Shown here one piece after another: positions 51,789-59,777 of a stretch of DNA of 64,000 bases. The position numbers were made by a program, and so were the translations under genes. The notes beneath the pieces are model-generated. The model did no database searches, was not told the DNA's origin, and saw only the letters and a program-made list of their open reading frames with translations. The first letter of the stretch is position 1, and every line of letters starts with the position of its first letter. Source of the stretch: Jiangella endophytica (GTDB lineage Bacteria; Actinomycetota; Actinomycetes; Jiangellales; Jiangellaceae); NCBI RefSeq assembly GCF_003427025.1, contig NZ_QVAI01000023.1, positions 1-64,000 on the forward strand. Direction: 5' to 3'.

Positions 51789-53095
51789 CAGAACCCTTCG
51801 AGCACGCGGTCGGCCTCGGCGAAGAACTGCTCCGACGCGGCGCCGATGTCGGTGGCGCCGAACGCGATGTCCTCGGACAGCTTCGTGAACAGCGCCAGCA
51901 GCTCGCCGTAGCCGCGCGGCCACGGGCCCGGCGGCGGGCCGACGCGGTCGTCGCCGAGCGACTCGACGTAGGCGATGGCCTTGCCCTCGGGCGTCGCGGG
52001 GTCGGCGGCGAGCACGTCGCGGGCCTCCTGCGACGGCGGCACGCCGAGGGTCAGCCCGATGGCCTCGACCGCCTGCGGGTCGTTGACCAGGTAGTCGATC
52101 AGCTCGGCCGCCTCGTCGGGGTGCTCCGATGTCGACGAGACCGACCAGAAGTCCAGCGCCTTGAGGAACTGGCCCGGGTCGCCGCCATCGGTCACCGGCA
52201 TGGGCTGCAGCTCGAGCGTGTGCTCGTTGAGCGCCTGGAAGAAGGAGATCTGCTGGACGAAGACGTAGGTCGCCGGCGCGAGACCCTGGGTGAGCACCGA
52301 CGTCTCGAAGGTGTCGGACTCCGCGGTGATGTCCGGCGGCGGCGCGCCGGACTCGTCGCGCATCGACTGCCAGTACGTCCACCAGTCCTCGAGCACCGAC
52401 TGGTCGAAGGCGAGCCCCGTGCCGTCGTCGGAGAACAGTTCCGAGCCGTGCTGGCGGACCCACACCTCGAACGCCTGCAGCTGCCCGCCCATGTCCGAGG
52501 AGCCGTAGAAGCCGGGGTTGGCCTGGCCGATGCCCTTGGCCCAGTCGGCGTACTGCTCCCATGTCCAGTCCGGCGCCGGCGCCTCGGCGCCGAGAGTCGC
52601 GAGCAGTTCGGGGTCGGTCAGCAGCGCGTGCGAGATGACGCTCTGCGGCACGCCGAAGTACTCGTCGTTCAGGACGCCGCTGTCCTGGACGTCCGTGTCG
52701 AGGCCGTCGGTCACGATGGTCTCGCCCACGTACTCGTCCAGGGCCTGCAGCGCGCCGCGTCCGGCGTAGTCGGCGAAGTAGCTCATCGACATGCGGGTGA
52801 CGTCGGGGCCGGAGCGGCCCGCGGTCTCGGTGGCCAGCCGGTCGAAGTAGTCGGCGAAGGCCGCGCGGCTCACCTCGATGGTGACGCCGGGGTTGTCCTG
52901 CTCGTACCGGTCGAGCGTCTCCTCGAGCGCCGCGTGCAGCGGGTCGCCGCCGTACCAGCCGACCCGCAGCGTGATCGAGCCGTCGTCACCTTCCGCGCTG
53001 TCGCCGCCGCCGCAGGCGGCGAGCACCAGGGTCGTCGCCGCGGCCGCGGCCGCGAGGGCCGTCCATCGCCTGGGCCGGAGCTGAGGTGTGGACAC
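51788..53095 (-). CDS. Sugar ABC transporter substrate-binding lipoprotein, GH2/sulfatase operon
   Basis: CUT1 binding protein of 435 residues. Signal RRWTALAAAAAATTLVLAAC, then an acidic linker and a family 1 domain (SITLRVGWYGGDPLHAALEE; DWTWEQYADWAKGIGQANPG). Three starts compete at the 5' end: GTG 53104, which overlaps the GH2 stop, ATG 53101, and GTG 53095. AGGAG is eight bases before GTG 53095 but only two before the ATG, so I chose 53095. The ligand is presumably the sulfated oligosaccharide processed by the enzymes of this operon. Confidence 0.92.
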   Translation of the reverse strand: MSTPQLRPRRWTALAAAAAATTLVLAACGGGDSAEGDDGSITLRVGWYGGDPLHAALEETLDRYEQDNPGVTIEVSRAAFADYFDRLATETAGRSGPDVTRMSMSYFADYAGRGALQALDEYVGETIVTDGLDTDVQDSGVLNDEYFGVPQSVISHALLTDPELLATLGAEAPAPDWTWEQYADWAKGIGQANPGFYGSSDMGGQLQAFEVWVRQHGSELFSDDGTGLAFDQSVLEDWWTYWQSMRDESGAPPPDITAESDTFETSVLTQGLAPATYVFVQQISFFQALNEHTLELQPMPVTDGGDPGQFLKALDFWSVSSTSEHPDEAAELIDYLVNDPQAVEAIGLTLGVPPSQEARDVLAADPATPEGKAIAYVESLGDDRVGPPPGPWPRGYGELLALFTKLSEDIAFGATDIGAASEQFFAEADRVLEGF

Positions 53096-53100
53096 GTGCA

Positions 53101-56100
53101 TCACTCCTGAATCTCGTCATTGACATCGGGGGATGAACCGGGGTTGCTGCGGCCTTCGAACCGGGTGACCTCCTGGGTCCCCGCGTTCGCGCGCAGGCCG
53201 GTGGCGTAGCGCCAGCCGTCCAGCGCGCCCGGCCGGGTGAAGTCGACGCGGCCCTGGGTGGTGGCGGTCGTGACCTGCGCCCAGCCCAGTCCGCGGTCGA
53301 CCCAGACGCCGATCGCGTTGCCGTCGAGGACGAACGCCCAGCGGTCGCCCGGATCGAGCGGCGCGGAGCCGCAGCAGGCGTTGGTGAGCTGCCCGTCGAT
53401 CCGGAGGTCGACGCCGTGCTGGCCCCGGATCCCGGTCCAGGCCACGACGTAGTTGCGTTCGTCCTTCACCAGGCCGACGAACTGGGAGTCCGGGACCTGG
53501 CCGTTGTCCGCGAACCGGCCGTGCTCGACGATGACGACCGCGCGAGAGCTCGCCGGCCCGGACTCGTGCGCGACCAGCCCGTGGTACGCGCCCGGCCCGG
53601 TGGCCCGCAGCCGCCCGCCGCCGAAGCTCAGCTGCGGCGCCGCCTCGGTCGCCGACGGCCGGTAGACCGTGTAGGCGGCGCCGGAGTCGGTGTCGAAGGT
53701 GTCGTCGACGCCGACCTCGGGGTAGGCCTCGGGATCGAACCCGACCGTCGAGTTGGCGACGGCCTGGATGGCGTGGCCGTCCCAGCTCGCGGTGGCGGTG
53801 AAGGCGGCGGTCTGCCCGGTCGTGACCGGCGTCGCCGAGCGCACGGCGAAGGCGACGTGCCGGGCCTCGCCGGGTGCGAGCGCGGCGACGCGGACCGGCT
53901 CGTCGCGGGTCGCGGTCCAGCCGTCCGGCGCCGCCAGCCCGACCACGACGTTGCGCGCCGTCGTGGCGGTGTCGTTGACGACCGAGACGACGACCGTCCC
54001 GGTGCCGCTGGCGAGCGAGATCGCGGCCGGCGCCTGGTAGACCGAGAGCCGGTCGTCGACGGCCCGCGGCTGCGGCCGCTCGTCCTCGACGGTGACCCGG
54101 CCGGCCAGCAGCGCCGGCGGGATGCCGTGCCGGCCCGAGCGCGCGCCGAACAGCGACAGGCCGCCGCCGTCGGAGGCGAACCGCAGCGTGACGGTCTCGG
54201 CGCCGCGCCACTGCCGGGCGTCGACCGGCACGGCGACGCGGTAGCCCGAGCGGTTGCCGAAGTCGCCGGGGATCGAGCCGCGGGACCGGCCGGCCAGAGC
54301 GGTCGGCCCGTTGGGGTCGTCGGGCAGCCGGACCGGGGGCAGCGCCTCGCCGTTCACCGACACGGTGAGCGTGGCCGGGTAGCGGCGGGCGCTGGTGACG
54401 TGGTTCGGGTCGTATCTCCCGGGCGCCTGGGCGGCCGCGACCTCCGCGACCAGCGTCGCCTCACGGACCGCCCCGGTGCGGACCTCGTCCGGCACCGCGA
54501 CCTCGTACTCGAAATACCCGCGGCCGTAGCCGGTGACCCAGTCGGCGCCGCCGGTGGTCTGCGCGAGCGCACCGCCGGTCCAGTCCTGCGCGGCGACGTC
54601 GCCGGGGGAGAAGCCGGGCTCGCCGCCGGGCCCGGGCGTGTCGAACGTCAGGTAGTTCTCGGCGACGGTCTCGCCGCCGGCCTCCAGCCAGACCCACAGG
54701 TAGCCGTTGCGCAGCTCGTCGGGCGCGGTGACGGACACGGTGCCGGCCTCGACCGAGGTGTAGCGCGTCGGGGCGATCGCCCGCGACCCGCCGCCCGCGT
54801 CGGCGACCCAGCGACCCGCGTCGTCGTAGCCGCCGACCCGCCAGTGCAGCTGCGCGCCGGACAGGTCGGCGTCGCTGAAGTGGCTGATCTTGACGGGGAC
54901 GCTGATCGTCTCGCCCCGCTCGACGGTACGGGCGCCGAGCCCCATCAGCGAGATCGCGTCGTCGCCCTGGAGCAGCTCGATGGTCCGGGGCCGGCCGAGG
55001 TGGTCGACGAACTCCGGCGCGTTCGGCTGCCGGTCGAAGCGGAACGGGCTGTGGATCTCCTGCTCCGTCTCGGCCAGCTGCACGCCGACGTAGCCGTTCA
55101 GCTTGGGGTAGGCGCGGAACAGGCTGACGACGTGCGGGAACTGGCCCCACCGGATGGAGAACTCGGAGTTCAGCCAGGGCTGGCCGTCCTGGGCTCCGGC
55201 GTTGAAGTTCCACGTCGAGCCGGGTTGCACCTGCGGCGCGAACCGGTCGAGCAGGCTCTTCCAGTCCGCGTAGGTGTCGAGGTAGTAGTGGAAGTCGTTG
55301 AGGTCGGTGTCGCCGAGGTGGCCGTTGTTGCAGCAGGCGGAGTTGTCGACCACCAGCCGCGACGCGTCGAGGTCGCGGGTGAGCTGGACCATCCGGCGCA
55401 CGTACGGGAACGCCTGCTCGGGGATCGGGTCCTGGAACGGCCGCTCGTTGATGCCCCACGACTCGTTGAAGACGTTCCAGATGACGATCGACGGGTGGTT
55501 GTGGTCGCGCTCCAGCGCGTTGCGCAGCAACTCCTCGAACAGCGGCTCCGCCTCGGGGTCGCCGAGGGAGTGCCAACCGGCGTTGGGCAGGTCGTACCAG
55601 ACCATCAGGCCGAGCTTGTCGGCCCAGTGGTAGTAGGCCGGCTCGTTCACCTTGAGGTGATGGCGGACCACGTTGAAACCGAGGTCCTTCGCGTTCTGCA
55701 GGTCGAGCAGGATGGAGCCGCGGCCGGGGTCGTCCTCGGTGCCGGTGGCGAGGTCCGGGCCGGCCGTCACGCCCGTGTAGGTGTAGATGCCCCACGGGTT
55801 GTAGCCCTGGTCGAGCACGCCGCGCACGTAGATCGGCCGGTTGTTGAGGTGGATGTACTGGTACTGGCCGTCGCGGCCGGGCGCCCACTGGCGGTCGACG
55901 GTGCGCAGGCCGAAGCTGGTCCGGACGCCGTCGGCGTCGCCCAGCCTGAAGTCCGCGGTGTAGAGCGCGGGGTCGTCGGGCTCCCACAGGTGCGGGTTCT
56001 CGACCGGGAGGCGGGCGCTGCCGCGGCCGTCGGTCAGCGGGACCTCGACGGTGCCGACGCTGCTGCCGTCCGGCCCGGTGACGGTGACGGTTGCGGACGT

Positions 56101-57198
56101 GCCGCCGGTGGCCTCGACGTCGATGCGCGCGGCGGCGGCCGACGGGGTGCGGGCGTCGCCCTCCCAGGTCAGCTCCGGGGTGACCTGCGTCCGGGTCAGC
56201 CGGGCGCCGGCGTACGGCTCGATCCACACCGACTGCCAGATGCCGCCGATGTCGCTGAACCAGCCGGTGTTCTCGCCGTCGGGCTCGCCGGTCTGCTTGC
56301 CCTGCGGGTACGGGGAGTCCGGTGTCGTCGGGGGCGCGACCACCCGGATCGTCAGGGTGTGCGTCGAGCCCGGTGCCAGCGCGCCGAGGTCGGCGCCGAT
56401 CTCGGTGTAGCCGTCGCCGGAGTAGGGCAGGACCGGCGCGCCGTCGAGCCAGACCGCGGCGCCCCAGTCGGCGGCGCCGATGCGCAGCCGCACGCTCCGC
56501 CCGGCGAAGTCCTCGGGGACGGTGAACGAGCGCTGGTACCAGACGGTGCCGCGGTAGCGGGAGAACGCGCTGCGGAACACTTCGGAGGTGGCCAGGTCCT
56601 CCTCGCCCCACGCGGCCAGCGACTGGTAGCCGAACGGCACCCGGATCGCCTGGTCGAACTCGTGGCCGGGGTCGAACCAGCGCTCGGTCTCGCCGACGTC
56701 GCCGGGGTCGAAGCCGAACGACCAGGTGCCGTTCAGTGACTGCCAGACGTCGCCGGTGAACGGCCGGCGGTCGGCGTCGGGCCGCGGGTACTCGGCCCGC
56801 GCCGGCTCGGTGTCGCGGGCCAGCTCGAGGGTGACCGAGCGGCCCGTCGTGGCCGACGCGAACGCGTACCCCTCGCGGGCGGCGATGACCAGCGCGCTGC
56901 TCTCGGGCACGCCGGTCAGGACGAACGTGCCGTTCGCCGCGGTCGTGGCGAACACGTCGCTGCCCGAGGCGTGCACGCCGGCGCCCTCGATCGGGGCTCG
57001 GGTCTCGGCGTCGACCACGCGGCCGCGGACGTCGAGGGCGGCGGCTGAGGCGGAGGCGCCGGCCGCGGTCTGGGTCGCGGGCCGGCTCGCGGCCCGGGAC
57101 GGCCCGGCGCCGGCCGGGACGGTCGTGGCGAGCAGGGCGCAGACGGCGAGGAGCGCGAGGGCGAACGTCGGGCGCTTCGTTGCGACGCGAGTCGGCAT
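53101..57198 (-). CDS. Large secreted multidomain glycoside hydrolase family 2 enzyme
   Basis: 1365 residues. Signal peptide 1-40 (FALALLAVCALLATTVPAGA); carboxypeptidase-regulatory-like domain about 55-128 (DVRGRVVDAETRAPIEGAGV); GH2 sandwich about 150-330; GH2 immunoglobulin-like domain; TIM barrel about 445-760 with acid/base Glu579 in WNVFNESWG and candidate nucleophile Glu679 in WLNSEFSIRWG. Then further sandwich domains, an NEW3-like domain near 1090-1190 (ARNVVVGLAAPDGWTATRDE) and a LamG-like end (FVGLVKDERNYVVAWTGIRG). Export and size suggest it trims the polymer outside before uptake. ATG 57198 has no strong ribosome site; ATG 57216 is possible. First gene of the operon, facing the LacI gene. 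Confidence 0.92.
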   Translation of the reverse strand: MPTRVATKRPTFALALLAVCALLATTVPAGAGPSRAASRPATQTAAGASASAAALDVRGRVVDAETRAPIEGAGVHASGSDVFATTAANGTFVLTGVPESSALVIAAREGYAFASATTGRSVTLELARDTEPARAEYPRPDADRRPFTGDVWQSLNGTWSFGFDPGDVGETERWFDPGHEFDQAIRVPFGYQSLAAWGEEDLATSEVFRSAFSRYRGTVWYQRSFTVPEDFAGRSVRLRIGAADWGAAVWLDGAPVLPYSGDGYTEIGADLGALAPGSTHTLTIRVVAPPTTPDSPYPQGKQTGEPDGENTGWFSDIGGIWQSVWIEPYAGARLTRTQVTPELTWEGDARTPSAAAARIDVEATGGTSATVTVTGPDGSSVGTVEVPLTDGRGSARLPVENPHLWEPDDPALYTADFRLGDADGVRTSFGLRTVDRQWAPGRDGQYQYIHLNNRPIYVRGVLDQGYNPWGIYTYTGVTAGPDLATGTEDDPGRGSILLDLQNAKDLGFNVVRHHLKVNEPAYYHWADKLGLMVWYDLPNAGWHSLGDPEAEPLFEELLRNALERDHNHPSIVIWNVFNESWGINERPFQDPIPEQAFPYVRRMVQLTRDLDASRLVVDNSACCNNGHLGDTDLNDFHYYLDTYADWKSLLDRFAPQVQPGSTWNFNAGAQDGQPWLNSEFSIRWGQFPHVVSLFRAYPKLNGYVGVQLAETEQEIHSPFRFDRQPNAPEFVDHLGRPRTIELLQGDDAISLMGLGARTVERGETISVPVKISHFSDADLSGAQLHWRVGGYDDAGRWVADAGGGSRAIAPTRYTSVEAGTVSVTAPDELRNGYLWVWLEAGGETVAENYLTFDTPGPGGEPGFSPGDVAAQDWTGGALAQTTGGADWVTGYGRGYFEYEVAVPDEVRTGAVREATLVAEVAAAQAPGRYDPNHVTSARRYPATLTVSVNGEALPPVRLPDDPNGPTALAGRSRGSIPGDFGNRSGYRVAVPVDARQWRGAETVTLRFASDGGGLSLFGARSGRHGIPPALLAGRVTVEDERPQPRAVDDRLSVYQAPAAISLASGTGTVVVSVVNDTATTARNVVVGLAAPDGWTATRDEPVRVAALAPGEARHVAFAVRSATPVTTGQTAAFTATASWDGHAIQAVANSTVGFDPEAYPEVGVDDTFDTDSGAAYTVYRPSATEAAPQLSFGGGRLRATGPGAYHGLVAHESGPASSRAVVIVEHGRFADNGQVPDSQFVGLVKDERNYVVAWTGIRGQHGVDLRIDGQLTNACCGSAPLDPGDRWAFVLDGNAIGVWVDRGLGWAQVTTATTQGRVDFTRPGALDGWRYATGLRANAGTQEVTRFEGRSNPGSSPDVNDEIQE

Positions 57199-57242
57199 GA
57201 GCGGCACAGTAGCCATGCCGGCGCTCGGGACGCAACCCATCG

Positions 57243-57334
57243 ATTTGACGTTGTACATTGTGACCGACAGTGGATCACTGCAGTACAGAGCGGTTTTGAT
57301 GCAGGGTTCCGTTAACTGGAGTGCAACGTTAAAC
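57243..57334. promoter_or_regulatory. Paired LacI-type operators between the GH2 operon and the LacI gene
   Basis: ATTTGACGTTGTAC (57243-57256) and, on the other strand, GTTTAACGTTGCAC (57321-57334) agree at 11 of 14 positions around a shared ACGTT core. They lie about 78 bp apart in the 178-bp divergent region. Two sites for a dimeric LacI repressor controlling both the GH2 operon and its own gene is the simplest reading. I cannot fix a clear -10/-35 pair. Confidence 0.55.
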
Positions 57335-57376
57335 TGAGTCGCTCCAGGAGGCGGCGCACTCTGAGAGGATGTCTTC

Positions 57377-58399
57377 GTGCTTGATCCATCGACACAGCGA
57401 CCGGCCGTCGGCATCCGCGACGTCGCGGCGTTGGCGCGGGTGTCGCCGACCACGGTGTCGAACGTGCTGTCCGGCAACCGGCGGGTCAGCGCGGCCACCC
57501 GCGAGCGGGTGCACTGGGCCATCGACCAGCTCGGCTACCGGCCCAACCTGTCCGCGCGCAACCTGCGGGTGCGCCGCGCCGGACTGATCGCCGTCGCCGT
57601 CCCCGAGATCGGCGTGCCCTACTTCGCCGAGCTGATCGGCCACGTCGTGCAGGCGGCCCGCGAGCGCGACTACACCGTCCTGATCGACCAGACCGAGGGC
57701 CGGCTTGAGGCCGAGCAGTTCGTGCTCAGCGGCATGAACCCGGGCATGGTCGACGGCATCCTGTTCAGCCCGCTGGGCATCGAACGGCCCGAGTACGAGA
57801 ACCGCCGCGACACCACGCCGCTGGTGCTGCTCGGCGAGCGCATCTCCGGCAGCGGCGTCGACCACGTCGCCATCGACAACGTGGCCGCCGCGGCCGACGC
57901 CACCGGCTACCTCATCGAGCGCGGCGGCCGGCGCATCGCCGCCATCGGCCACCAGGAGCGGCGCGGCGGCGGTACCGCGCCGCAGCGCACCGAGGGCTAC
58001 CGGCAGGCGCTGGAGGCCGCCGGCCTGCCCTACGATCCGTCGCTCGTCCTGGCCACGTCCAAGTACCACCGCCGCGACGGCGCGCTCGCGATGACCGAGC
58101 TGCTCGACCGCGGCGCCCAGCCCGACGCCGTGTTCTGCTACTCCGACCTCGTCGCGCTCGGCGCCATCCACGCGCTGCGCGAGCGCGGCCTGCGGGTGCC
58201 CGAGGACGTCGCGATCATCGGCATCGACGACATCGACGAGGGCCGCTACAGCACCCCCACCCTGACCACCATCGAACCCGACAAGGTCGCCATCGCCCGC
58301 ACGTCGCTCGAGCTGCTCTTCGACCGCATCGCCGACGGCTCCCGCGAGCCGCGCCAGGTGGTCGTCCCGCACACCCTCACCGTCCGGCGCAGCGCCTGA
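57377..58399 (+). CDS. LacI-family transcriptional regulator of the GH2/sulfatase locus
   Basis: 340 residues from GTG 57377, with AGAGGA seven bases before. HTH at about residues 12-37 (GIRDVAALARVSPTTVSNVL), hinge YRPNLSARNLR, then the sugar-sensing domain (GLIAVAVPEIGVPYFAELIG; DAVFCYSDLVALGAIHALRE; VAIIGIDDIDEGRYSTPTLT). Divergent from the large GH2 gene with twin operators between them. Followed 15 bases later by a ROK gene. Confidence 0.94.
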   Translation: MLDPSTQRPAVGIRDVAALARVSPTTVSNVLSGNRRVSAATRERVHWAIDQLGYRPNLSARNLRVRRAGLIAVAVPEIGVPYFAELIGHVVQAARERDYTVLIDQTEGRLEAEQFVLSGMNPGMVDGILFSPLGIERPEYENRRDTTPLVLLGERISGSGVDHVAIDNVAAAADATGYLIERGGRRIAAIGHQERRGGGTAPQRTEGYRQALEAAGLPYDPSLVLATSKYHRRDGALAMTELLDRGAQPDAVFCYSDLVALGAIHALRERGLRVPEDVAIIGIDDIDEGRYSTPTLTTIEPDKVAIARTSLELLFDRIADGSREPRQVVVPHTLTVRRSA

Positions 58400-58414
58400 C
58401 CGCATACTGAGGCG

Positions 58415-59566
58415 ATGTCCGCGGTCGCCGACCCGCCGGGCGACACGGGCGCGGCCCGGGTCGCCGCGCTGGTGCGCGAGCTGGGTGTCACCACGCGGAC
58501 CGAGCTGGTCGAGCGGTCCGGCCTGACCCGCAGGGTGGTCGACCAGCGGGTGGGGCGGCTGGCCGAGCTGGGGCTGGTGATCGAGGACGGGCTGGCCGAG
58601 TCGCGGGGCGGGCGAGCGCCGCGCGCGCTGCGGTTCGACGCCTCGGCGGGCCTGGTCGGCGTGGTCGAGGTCGGTGGCTCGGCCGTGCGCGCCGGCCTGG
58701 CCGATCTGGCCGGGACGCTGCTGGCGCACCGGACCCTGCCGATCGACCTGCCCGCGGGACCCGAGGCCGCGCTCGACGTGGCCGCCGCCGCGGTCGCGGC
58801 GCTGGCGGCCGGGCACGGCGGGGCGGGCCTGTGGGCGATCGGCGTCGGCATGGGCGGGCCGGTCGACGCGGCGCGGGGGAGGACGTCGGCGATCCCGCTG
58901 CTGCCGCGGTGGGCCGGCATCGACGTGCGCGGGCCGCTCACCGGCCGGTTCGACGTGCCGGTGTACGTCGACAACGAGGTCAACGCGATCGCGCTGGGTG
59001 AGATCGCGGCCGGCGCCGCCGTGGGCGACACCGACCTGCTGTACGTCAACCTCGACCACGGCATCGGCGCGGGCGTGGTGATCGACGGTCGGCTGTGCCG
59101 GGGCGCCGCGGGAGCGGCCGGCGAGCTGGCCCACGTCCGGGTCGTCGACGCCGACCCGCCGCCGTGCTGGTGCGGCGGCGCCGGCTGCCTCGTCCAGGTC
59201 GCCGGGGGAGCGGTCCTGGACGGCGCCGATGTCGACGCCGTCCTGCGGGCGGCCGAGCTGACCGGCCGGGCGCTGGCCAACGTCGTCGCGATCACCAACC
59301 CTGCGCACGTCGTGGTCGGCGGGCCGACCGCCCGGCGCGACCACGTCGTCGAGACGATCGAGGCGACGCTGCGGCGCTACGCCATGCCGGCCGCCGTGCG
59401 CGACCTGCGGTTCTCGCCGGCCGCGCTGCCCGGCACCGGCGGCCTGGTCGGCGCCGGCGTGCTGGCGCTGGCGAACCTGTTCTCGGTGCCGGTCCTGGGT
59501 CAGTGGGTCGACGACGGCTCGCCACGCGGCGCGGCCGGCCGGATCCACCGTCAGCCGCTCGCCTGA
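58415..59566 (+). CDS. ROK-family protein (regulator or sugar kinase-like)
   Basis: 383 residues. A winged HTH at about 15-65 (VTTRTELVERSGLTRRVVDQ) makes it a regulator. The ROK domain keeps IGVGMGGPVDAARGRT, VDNEVNAIALGE, DHGIGAGVVIDGRL and the zinc motif CWCGGAGCLVQVA, while the phosphate loop is altered (VGVVEVGGSAVRAGLADL), so kinase activity is doubtful. It probably forms an operon with the LacI gene and gives the locus a second sugar sensor. Confidence 0.9.
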   Translation: MSAVADPPGDTGAARVAALVRELGVTTRTELVERSGLTRRVVDQRVGRLAELGLVIEDGLAESRGGRAPRALRFDASAGLVGVVEVGGSAVRAGLADLAGTLLAHRTLPIDLPAGPEAALDVAAAAVAALAAGHGGAGLWAIGVGMGGPVDAARGRTSAIPLLPRWAGIDVRGPLTGRFDVPVYVDNEVNAIALGEIAAGAAVGDTDLLYVNLDHGIGAGVVIDGRLCRGAAGAAGELAHVRVVDADPPPCWCGGAGCLVQVAGGAVLDGADVDAVLRAAELTGRALANVVAITNPAHVVVGGPTARRDHVVETIEATLRRYAMPAAVRDLRFSPAALPGTGGLVGAGVLALANLFSVPVLGQWVDDGSPRGAAGRIHRQPLA

Positions 59567-59591
59567 CCACCGCGGCCCAGCCGTCGATGTC

Positions 59592-59647
59592 CCGTGATCA
59601 TCGACCGGTGGCGACGCCAGGACGTCGCCACCGGTCGATGATCACGG
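59592..59647. repeat. 25-bp perfect inverted repeat (hairpin) between genes
   Basis: Arms 59592-59616 and 59623-59647 are perfect reverse complements of 25 bp (beginning CCGTGATCATCGACC) with a six-base loop CCAGGA. It lies 25 bases after the ROK stop codon. It can work as a terminator, but its length and perfection are more typical of a mobile or repeated palindromic element. A partial copy of the arm (GTCGATG) stands just before it at 59583. Confidence 0.7.
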
Positions 59648-59690
59648 CGGTGGCCCGGCGGCCCGGTCTGATCACCTTCTGGGCCACTTA

Positions 59691-59720
59691 TTGACCGGAG
59701 GGACAAAAGTCCCGTACTTT
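59691..59720 (+). promoter_or_regulatory. Candidate promoter with an operator in its spacer
   Basis: TTGACC (59691-59696) and TACTTT (59715-59720) are 18 bp apart. The spacer holds a perfect inverted repeat GGGAC-AAAA-GTCCC (59700-59713), well placed to block polymerase. Downstream gene starts at 59778. No regulator gene adjoins. Confidence 0.45.
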
Positions 59721-59777
59721 CCACGCACATCGGCGAAACATGTCCGCAACGTAGCGAAAGACATGATGGGAGAGCCC

